Assembly (NCBI GenBank): GCA_025965815.1
Contig: JAOPWF010000543.1
Coordinates: 1-7,621 of the forward strand
Reading direction: 5' to 3'
Length of the DNA stretch: 7,621 bases
Origin: Mycobacterium sp.
Lineage (GTDB): Bacteria > Actinomycetota > Actinomycetes > Mycobacteriales > Mycobacteriaceae
This document shows positions 1 to 6,600 of this stretch, piece after piece; positions within the stretch are counted from its first letter, which is position 1, and each line of letters begins with the position of its first letter. The notes beneath the pieces were generated by a model. The model was not told the DNA's origin, ran no database searches, and worked only from the letters and a program-made list of their open reading frames with translations. Position numbers and translations under genes: made by a program.

Positions 1-345
1 GACGACTATGTGTCCGACACCGCCCGGGTCGCCTCCGCACTCGGGATCCTTGACCCGCCGCGCACCGAGCAGCAGCTGAGTGAACGGATCGCCGCCTACC
101 GGTCGGAGCTGAAGGGCACCGACGCCGCACGCGACGCGGCCCGGTTCCTGCTGCTCACCCCCCCGCTGCCGATGCTCGCGAGGGCGCCGTACGGGCTGCT
201 GGCCGCGACCTCGGTCGCCATGTTGCCCTCCTGGGCGCGGCGGCCGTTGCGACTGCCCTACCTGCCGCTGGTGGAGGGCACCGCCATCCGCTTGGCCGGC
301 CGCACGCTCGTCGGCGGCATCCGCTGGGCGATGACCGTCAACTGA
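1..345 (+). CDS. MpaB-family (DUF2236) oxygenase, C-terminal fragment
   Basis: The reading frame is open from the first base (it begins Asp-Asp-Tyr-Val-Ser-Asp) and ends at TGA 343-345, so this is the last 114 residues of a gene that starts outside the window. The GTG at 10 lies inside the frame and is unlikely to be the real start. The segment matches the C-terminal pattern of the DUF2236 / rubber-oxygenase-like family: a helix reading DTARVASALGI, the PPRT turn, then AYRSELKGT and a final LPYLPL...GIRWAM helix. Members are heme-dependent or putative oxygenases, and mycobacteria carry many paralogues of unknown substrate. The heme-ligand and catalytic part lies outside the window, so activity cannot be judged. 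The gene converges on comEC with an 8-base gap and no visible stem-loop terminator between them. The family call is from recognition of the sequence pattern, not a search. Confidence 0.75.
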   Translation, partial: DDYVSDTARVASALGILDPPRTEQQLSERIAAYRSELKGTDAARDAARFLLLTPPLPMLARAPYGLLAATSVAMLPSWARRPLRLPYLPLVEGTAIRLAGRTLVGGIRWAMTVN

Positions 346-353
346 GGTACCCG

Positions 354-1916
354 CTAGGCGGTCAGCCCCGCGATCGTCCATGCCAGCACACCCAGCACGG
401 CGGAAGCCATCCCGATGCGCACCCAGCGCCACCGCCAGAGCAACATCACCAGCACACCGCCGACGGCGACCACGAGCACGCCGGGCAGACCGGATGGGAC
501 CGGCACCGTCGCGCCGGGAACGCCGGCGGCCCAGTGCGCGACCCGCAACAGCCACCACAGCTCGGGTCCGGTGAACCGGATCAGCAGTTGCGCACCGGCG
601 GGCCACAGCGCACACAGTGGCGCGGATGCGGTACCGACCACCGTGATGGGTGCGATCACCGCGGCCACCGCCAGGTTCGCGCCGACCGATACCGCACTGA
701 ACGTGCCGGATATGCCCGCGACGAGCGGCGCCGTGACCAGCTGAGCGGCGACCGCGACGCTCGCCGCGTCGGCGAGCGGCTTGGGCCATCCGCGGCTCAC
801 CAGGCGTCGTGACCACACCGGCGCGATGACGACGAGCGCGGCGGTCGCCGACACCGACAGCGCGAACCCGACATCGACGGCCAGTTCCGGCGCGGCGATC
901 ATCAGCACGATGACGCTCGCGGACAGGGCCGGGATGGCCTGACGGCGGCGGTGCGACACCACGGCCAGCAGGGTCACCGCGCCCATCATCGCGGCGCGTA
1001 ACACGCTGGCCGACGGCTGAACTACCACTACGAAGGCGAGCAGCGCCGACGCGGCGAGCGCGACCGCGGCGCGGGGACCCACCAGCCTGGCCGAGAACAA
1101 CACCGCGCCGCACACGATCGTGACGTTGGCTCCCGACACGGCCGTCAGGTGCGTCAGCCCCGCGGCGCGGAACTCCCCGACCGTTTGCGGTGTGAGCGCG
1201 GAGGTGTCACCGAGAACCAGGGCCGGAAGCATCGCGGCCTGGTCGACCGGCAGGACCGCGCGGGCCGTGTCCGCGAAACCACTGCGTACGCGTTGGGCCG
1301 CCCGCTGAATCGGTGACGCCTCCCCCAGCTCCGGATCGCCGGTCGCCGACAACACGGCGACACTCAGGTCGGCACGGGTGGGCCTGCCGATTCGCGCGCT
1401 GAACCGGGCGGGCATGCCCGCGGTCAGTTCGGTGAATCCGAGCACCGGGGCGAAAACCACGACCCGGCCCTTCATTTCGGCACTGCCGACCGTGCGTAGC
1501 GTCCCTCGGAACATCATCCGGCCACTGCCCAGAGAGCGGGGACTTTCACTCGGAGTGACGGTGACGGCAGCGACCGTTCCGTACTGCGCGGCGATCGGGT
1601 GATGGCGTACTTCGTTGGCACGCAATCCGATCGCCACGGCGAACCCGGCACCGACCACGGCCGCACCGATGACACCGCTGCACACCGCCCGCAACACCGC
1701 GGGCGGCCAGCGAGTCCGGCGCCAGCAGACCGCGCTCCCGGCAATCGTCACCGCCGCGAGAAGCAGCGCGCCGAGGATACCGATGGGCCACAGCACGCCC
1801 GCTGCGGTTACCGCCCAGCTCGTCAGCGCGGCGGGCACCAGCCGCAGGTCCAGTTGTGGTGCGCCATCGGGCGCGATCAACTCGGTCCGACGGGCGCTGT
1901 CCGCGGCGGCGCCCAC
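354..1916 (-). CDS. comEC: ComEC/Rec2-family DNA-uptake channel protein, short form
   Basis: A 520-residue integral membrane protein of the ComEC/Rec2 family, the channel that passes single-stranded DNA across the cytoplasmic membrane in competent bacteria. The N-terminus has two hydrophobic helices (about residues 30-62 and 78-97). A soluble beta-rich region follows (about 105-195, DUF4131/OB-like). The competence domain then carries the family signatures LPALVLGDTSAL (230-241) and HLTAVSGANV (256-265). Several further membrane helices run to the C-terminus. It stops after a last helix and lacks the C-terminal metallo-beta-lactamase-like domain found in longer homologues such as Bacillus ComEC. 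About 510-520 residues is, to my knowledge, normal for mycobacterial ComEC. The GTG start at 1916 follows the comEA stop by 4 bases, with a weak GAGG-like purine run, which suggests translational coupling. No frameshift is visible. Natural transformation is not well established in mycobacteria, so the physiological role is open. Confidence 0.92.
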   Translation of the reverse strand: MGAAADSARRTELIAPDGAPQLDLRLVPAALTSWAVTAAGVLWPIGILGALLLAAVTIAGSAVCWRRTRWPPAVLRAVCSGVIGAAVVGAGFAVAIGLRANEVRHHPIAAQYGTVAAVTVTPSESPRSLGSGRMMFRGTLRTVGSAEMKGRVVVFAPVLGFTELTAGMPARFSARIGRPTRADLSVAVLSATGDPELGEASPIQRAAQRVRSGFADTARAVLPVDQAAMLPALVLGDTSALTPQTVGEFRAAGLTHLTAVSGANVTIVCGAVLFSARLVGPRAAVALAASALLAFVVVVQPSASVLRAAMMGAVTLLAVVSHRRRQAIPALSASVIVLMIAAPELAVDVGFALSVSATAALVVIAPVWSRRLVSRGWPKPLADAASVAVAAQLVTAPLVAGISGTFSAVSVGANLAVAAVIAPITVVGTASAPLCALWPAGAQLLIRFTGPELWWLLRVAHWAAGVPGATVPVPSGLPGVLVVAVGGVLVMLLWRWRWVRIGMASAVLGVLAWTIAGLTA

Positions 1917-1920
1917 CTCG

Positions 1921-2763
1921 TCACACCCGGACGAGGTCGCGCAGTTTGTCCAGCCGCGCGGGCCCGATCCCGTCGACGTCGCCCAGCTGATCTACGCTGT
2001 CGAATCGGCCGTTGGCATCGCGCCAGGCCACGATCGCCGCTGCGGTGACAGGCCCGACACCGGGCAGCGTGTCCAACTGCTCGACGGTCGCGGTGTTCAG
2101 GTCGACCAGTGCCTGCGGACCGGATTGTGAAGTGGCCGCAGCCGTTCCGGTGGACGGCCCCGGCGGTGCCGATCCGGCGGGTCCCGAGCCGATCGAGCTG
2201 CCCAGAGCGGTCGGCTCGCCCGGGACCGGGGCGATGCCGACGACGATCTGCTCCCCGTCGGCCACCCGGCTGGCCATGTTCAGCCCGATCAAGTCGGCCC
2301 CGTCGAGCGCGCCACCGGCAGCCGAGAGCGCGTCGGCGATCCGGGCTCCCGGCTGCAGCGTCACCAGGCCCGGTTTGTGCACCAGCCCGACCACGCTGAT
2401 CACGACGGGGGCGTCCGGTTTGACCGCGGCGGTCGCGCTCGGGCTCGGGCTGCCGGACGAAACCATCTGCACTGGAGGCAGTTTCGCCGATACTACCGGC
2501 GGAGACTCATCCCGCACGACGGTGAACACCGTCACGAGGACGGCGATGACACCGATCGCCGCTAGGCCGATTGCACCCGCCCGGCCGGGGTCCGCCCGGA
2601 TCGCCGCCAGCCAGCCCGGCCCATTCCCGGCGTTCCCGTCCGGCAGCCAGCGCGACAACGAGGTGCCCCGATCATCGTCGTCGGCGGCTTCCGTCTCGGG
2701 TTCCGCGACGGTCTCGGCGCCGAGCCGGCGATGGAGGCGCTCAGCCGGTAGTTCTGTTCGCAT
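1921..2763 (-). CDS. comEA: ComEA-like membrane-anchored DNA-binding protein
   Basis: A 280-residue protein from the chosen ATG at 2763 (it begins MRTELPAERL). It has a short acidic cytoplasmic N-terminus, then one membrane helix (about residues 62-83, AIGLAAIGVIAVLVTVFTVV). An extracytoplasmic SLBB domain follows (about 119-178, VVISVVGLVHKPGLV and NMASRVADGEQI). After a Gly/Pro/Ser/Thr-rich linker comes the C-terminal helix-hairpin-helix pair (about 219-280) with DLNTATVEQLDTLPGVGP and DVDGIGPARLDKL, the DNA-binding module of ComEA. It is expected to bind DNA outside the membrane and hand it to ComEC, the next gene 4 bases on. The frame stays open to a GTG at 2889, but that longer version would overlap the upstream pseudogene. 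Its extra 42 residues are Ala/Ser/Val-rich and neither start has a clear Shine-Dalgarno. I prefer 2763 because the start of the recognisable protein and a possible leaderless promoter coincide there. Confidence 0.88.
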   Translation of the reverse strand: MRTELPAERLHRRLGAETVAEPETEAADDDDRGTSLSRWLPDGNAGNGPGWLAAIRADPGRAGAIGLAAIGVIAVLVTVFTVVRDESPPVVSAKLPPVQMVSSGSPSPSATAAVKPDAPVVISVVGLVHKPGLVTLQPGARIADALSAAGGALDGADLIGLNMASRVADGEQIVVGIAPVPGEPTALGSSIGSGPAGSAPPGPSTGTAAATSQSGPQALVDLNTATVEQLDTLPGVGPVTAAAIVAWRDANGRFDSVDQLGDVDGIGPARLDKLRDLVRV

Positions 2764-2770
2764 GTGCCCG

Positions 2771-2776
2771 ACGGTA
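2771..2776 (-). promoter_or_regulatory. Possible -10 element for a leaderless comEA transcript
   Basis: On the minus strand TACCGT fits the mycobacterial TANNNT -10 pattern and ends 7 bases before the ATG at 2763. That places the expected transcription start at or one base from the A of the start codon. No Shine-Dalgarno precedes this ATG, which fits leaderless translation, common in mycobacteria. The motif is short and could occur by chance. No -35 element is claimed. Confidence 0.3.
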
Positions 2777-2869
2777 GGTGCGGCCGCGGACGCGACCGCG
2801 GCGTCGGACGGCGCCGCGAATCCCACTGTGGATGAAGGTGCGACTGTGGAAAGGCGGTCGGCAACCGCA

Positions 2870-3269
2870 TCATCCGAGCGGGATCTCACCCTGGTGCTTG
2901 TCCAGCCATTCCGGGAACGATTGCAGCTCCGGGTTCAGAACCCGCACCAGCGCCAGATCCCTATCGCCGGTGAACCGGTCGGCATCCTCGGCGTAGAACT
3001 GCAACATGTTGGCCATCTCGACGGCCCCGGGAAGCCCAGCCCGTGGAACTCGTCCCATGCATAGGGCCGGTAGCGCACCTCTTCGCCCAGCGCGTCGGTG
3101 AATGCCGTTGCGCACTGGTTACCCGTCAGCTGATCACCGGCGATGCTCACCGTCTTCCCGATGTACTCCGTGCCCGCTTGAAGATGCCCTGCGCCGTCTT
3201 GCCGATGTCCTCGACCGCGATGCCGGATAACGGGCGGTCCGCCATCGGGAAGGTGAAAATCAGAGCCGA
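2870..3269 (-). pseudogene. NmrA/HSCARG-type NAD(P)-binding protein remnant
   Basis: Three consecutive minus-strand frames join into one recognisable C-terminal half of an NmrA-like (atypical short-chain dehydrogenase) protein. The first piece (about 3269 to 3175) reads ALIFTFPMADRPLSGI then AVEDIGKTAQGIFKR. The second (about 3172 to 3028) reads YIGKTVSIAGDQLTG through RPYAWDEFHGLGFPG. The third (about 3025 to 2870) reads AVEMANMLQFYAEDADRF through NPELQSFPEWL and ends HQGEIPLG before TGA. Each junction is explained by one missing base: near 3172-3176 in AAGCGGGCACGG, and near 3023-3030 in the CCGGGG run. The N-terminal Rossmann half with the nucleotide-binding glycine motif is not found upstream, where only about 70 bases separate it from the next gene. 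It is therefore truncated as well as frameshifted, and no functional product is expected. The indels alone could be sequencing errors in G runs, but they would not explain the missing N-terminus. Confidence 0.75.
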
Positions 3270-3338
3270 ATCTCGATGACGCTGTCGGAAGCCATGGCGA
3301 TGTTTACCCACTGGATCGCACGTCACCCTGAGAATTGA

Positions 3339-3611
3339 TCACGCGTCTTCGAGGGCTTCGCCAAGCTCTTCGACGACTCGGTCGTGGTGGTTGCTGGCCA
3401 GCGCATGGCCGGCGCCGATGGCCAACGCGATTGGCCAATCGATGATCTCAACCGCGGCGAGAGCGGCCAGCGCACCGTAATAGGCCAGCTGCTCCGGCCT
3501 CGGTATGCGTACCCGCCCGAGGAGCGGCAGATCTACCACGAAACCTTCGGCGTTACGAACCCGTTCGACAGCATCTCTGTGGGTCGGCGTGCGCCGCGAT
3601 TTGTCGGCCAA
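3339..3611 (-). CDS. Small conserved mycobacterial protein next to the P-type ATPase, function unknown
   Basis: A 90-residue protein from TTG at 3611 (MADKSRRTPTHRD), or 96 residues from ATG at 3629. I chose the TTG because AGGAGG sits 6 bases before it, while the ATG, 2 bases after the ATPase stop, has no such site. The protein has a basic N-terminus, a short segment LPLLGRVRIPRPEQLAYY, and one hydrophobic stretch YGALAALAAVEIIDWPIALAIGAGHAL that could be a membrane helix broken by Pro. It ends in a polar tail NHHDRVVEELGEALEDA. It looks like a type of small hypothetical protein known in mycobacteria, but I assign no function. Its close position behind the ATPase gene suggests co-transcription and possibly a role as a small partner of a membrane protein; that is inference. 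The stop at 3339 is followed by about 70 unassigned bases before the NmrA remnant. Confidence 0.7.
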   Translation of the reverse strand: MADKSRRTPTHRDAVERVRNAEGFVVDLPLLGRVRIPRPEQLAYYGALAALAAVEIIDWPIALAIGAGHALASNHHDRVVEELGEALEDA

Positions 3612-3617
3612 TGGTCG

Positions 3618-3623
3618 CCTCCT
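3618..3623 (-). promoter_or_regulatory. Strong Shine-Dalgarno that decides the small-gene start
   Basis: The minus strand reads AGGAGG, then CGACCA, then TTG. The site is a perfect anti-16S match with 6-base spacing to an in-frame TTG at 3611. It lies just inside the frame begun by the alternative ATG at 3629, so an ATG start would leave this site buried and unused. Confidence 0.65.
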
Positions 3624-3631
3624 GGTCATGG

Positions 3632-6600
3632 CTAATTTGCCGTCTGGACCCGCGTGGTCTTCACAGTGTTACCCGTGACTGCAGATCCGTTAACTGAAGC
3701 AGTGGCGCGGGTGTTGACCGTGCCGCTGCGCGAGTTGTACGCGGTGTTGTGGCGGGCGGGTTTGGTCGAGATCGTCGACTGATCCGCGGCGGCTGCATCG
3801 TCGGCCGGCATGAAGCGCGGTGCAATCGCCGCCGCGGCCGTTGCGATGGCGGCCGTCCCCAGGGCTTGCGCCCAGCCGACCGGGCCCAGCGGGGTGTTCC
3901 CCAGGAGCTGGCTGACGCCGGGTGTGCTGATCGCGGCGGCCAGCGCGGCCAGTGAACCGATGGCAGTCCAGATCACCAGCGGGCTCTGCGAGTCGAGCAG
4001 CGTCTGGCCGAGTTGGGTGGCCACCAGGGCGACCAGCGCCACCGTAGCGGCACGCCGCGGCCTTCCGGTGACACTGCCCAATGCCCAGGCAGCAGTGGCT
4101 GCAGCGGCGGTGGTGGTGCCGCGAACGGCGACGGTTCGCCACAGTGCCGCCTGGTCGGGACCGCGGCCGGCATCGCACATGCGGGAGTTGGGCGGACTGA
4201 CCGCGAGTGCCGCCGCAGGCAGCGCGTCGGTCAACATGTTCACCAGCAGCAGTTGGCGGGTGTTCAGCGGGGCACGGCCGGTGATCGCGGCGCCGATGAT
4301 CGCGAAGGCCACCTCACCGGCGTTGCCGCCGAGCAGCACGGCCACCGCCGCCTGCACCCGCCGCCACAGCTGGCGTCCCTCGCCGATCGCGTCCAGCAGC
4401 GACCCGACGCGGCCGTCCAGCAGCATGACGTCGGCGGCGGTGCGGGCCGGGTCGCTGCCCCGCGCGGCGACGCCGATGCCGACGGTCGCGGTGCGGATGG
4501 CCGCGGCGTCGTTCGCACCGTCGCCGACCATCGCGCAGACGTGGCCGGTGTGTTCCAGCGTCCGCACGATTTGTACCTTGTGCTCGGGTGACATTCGGGC
4601 GAAGACCAGCCGGTCCCGCACCGCCCGCTCCTGGCCCCGGCGCGGCAGCGCTTCCCATTCGGCTCCGCTGATCACCTGGTGCTCGGAGACCGGCATCCCG
4701 AGTTCCGCGGCGATCGCGGTGGCCGTGAACGGGTGATCGCCCGTGATCAATCGAACCCCGACTTGTTGGGCGGTCAAGGCGGCGAGCAGATCGGCGACAC
4801 CGGCGCGGGGAGTGTCCGACAGCCCGAGCAGTCCGATGATCTGCAACCCGTCCTGGCACAACTCGACGAAGGCGTCCGGCTCTTCGCGTGCCGACCGGGC
4901 CTGCTGTGCGGTGAGATCCCGGCGCGCCACGGCGATCACCCGCAACCCGCCCGCGGCCATCTCGCTCACAATGCGTTCGACCGCGGGGCCGGCACCGGTG
5001 CAGGCTGCCAGCAGCGTTTCGGGGGCACCCTTGATCGCCAATTCGCTATCGGACACCGACGCCGAATACGGCCTGCCGGACCGGAATGGCAACAGCGACA
5101 GACCTTCGGCGAACCTCCTCGGCAGCTCAGGAGCGTTCGCCGCCTCCAGCACGGCGATGTCGGTCGCGTCTTCGTGGCGGCCGCCGTTAAGGGGCGGGGT
5201 GGCTAGCGCTGCGCAGGCCAGCACTTCGCCACGATGAGATCCGGGCGCCGCATACACTCGCGAGACGCGCAGCCGGTTCTCGCTCAACGTCCCGGTCTTG
5301 TCGAAACACACCACGTCGACGCGGCCGAGCGCCTCTACCGACCGAGGACTACGCACCAACGCGCCCAGTCTGGTGAGCCGCCGTGCGGATGCCTGCTGGG
5401 CCAGCGTTGCCACCAGAGGCAGGCCCTCGGGAACCGCGGCAACGCTGACCGCCACCCCGCTGGTGACCGCCTGGCGCAAGCCCGTGCGGTGCAGCAAGCC
5501 CAGGACGCTGACCAGTGCGCCACCGGCCAGGCTGAACGGCCACGCGCGGTCGGTGAGTTCACGCAGCTGGCTCTGCAACCCGACGGAGGACGCTTCGCCG
5601 CCGTACACCTCGGCGGCGCGACGGGCCTGCGTGTGCGCCCCGACGGCGGTCACAACGGCCACCGCGGTACCGGCCACCACCGCCGTGGCGCCATGGACCA
5701 TGCAGCTGCGTTCGGCCAGGGGCGCTCCGGGCGTCGCGGCGACCTGCTTCCCCACCGGAATGGATTCACCGGTGAGCGAGGACTCGTCGACCTCGAGGTC
5801 CACCGCGTGTATCAGGCGGCCGTCCGCCGGCACGACCTCACCCGCGCGCACCTCGATCACATCCCCGGGCCGCAGATCGGCCGACTCCACGCTCTGACAA
5901 TCGAGCGTGCCCGGCGAATCATTCAGTAGCCTCCGCGCGGTTGGGTCCTGCACGGTCAACAAGCGCTTCAGCAGCCGCTCGGCCCGCACGCGTTGGGTGG
6001 CAGCCAAGGTGGCGTTACCGACGAGGACCGATCCCACCAGAACCGCGTCGACCGGCGAACCCAGCACCGCGCTTGCCGCAGCGCCAATCGCCAGCACCGG
6101 TGTCAGCGGGTCCGACAGCTCGGAGCGGACTGCGCCGGTGAACTCCCAGACCGTGCTGCGGACCGGACCGGCGACTCGCAACAGCACGCCGGCTGACGCC
6201 CTCAGCCGAGATCGGGGCGCGCGGCCGATGTCTGAGGGTGGGGTCGGCAGCATCTGACGCACCTGGTCGACCGACATCGCGTGCCAGTCGTGGACGGGGG
6301 CGGGCGTCGGCGCCGCTGCGCTCAGCGCCTGGTGCGCCAGCCGGTATCCGGTCCATAACCCGGCGGCCGCCCCGCCCGTCACCGGCCCGGGGCCCCGGCC
6401 ACGAACTCCCGGAACCATCAACAGCGCCCCGAGTAACGATGCGCCGGTGGCGATTTCAACTCCGCGTCGGCTGGCCTTTCGCGCGGCCGGAAGGGCATGC
6501 AGCACCTGCCAGGCGTCCGCCAGCTCATCGACGAGGAGGTGGGCGTGCCACGGCGGCGGACCGTGATCCGGCATGATTCCAATCGCTACGTCGGCAGCCG

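Noticed and set aside
2012..3064. A 350-codon plus-strand open frame across comEA
   Set aside because: It is antisense to comEA with no recognisable domain; the Ala/Ser/Thr/Pro/Gly-rich composition is what the complement of a GC-rich gene yields.
2870..3150. Two separate overlapping small genes of 71 and 81 residues
   Set aside because: They are two frames of one NmrA-like protein and join once single-base deletions are allowed, so they are called as one pseudogene.
3276..3338. A tiny plus-strand frame (20 residues, beginning MTLSEAMAMF) between the remnant and the small gene
   Set aside because: It is too short, has no good ribosome binding site and is not recognisable.
3270..3338. Possible terminator after the small gene, around a TGATCA palindrome
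   Set aside because: The palindrome is only 6 bases and no T-run follows, so it is not supportable as a terminator.
3810..4736. A 308-codon plus-strand open frame opposite the C-terminal ATPase domain
   Set aside because: It is antisense to the hinge and TM5-TM10 coding sequence, rich in Ser/Ala/Thr, with no family signature.
5234..5929. A 231-codon plus-strand open frame (and smaller ones) opposite the ATPase
   Set aside because: It lies entirely antisense to conserved P-type ATPase motifs and is low-complexity in Arg, Gly, Gln and His; a GC-rich shadow.
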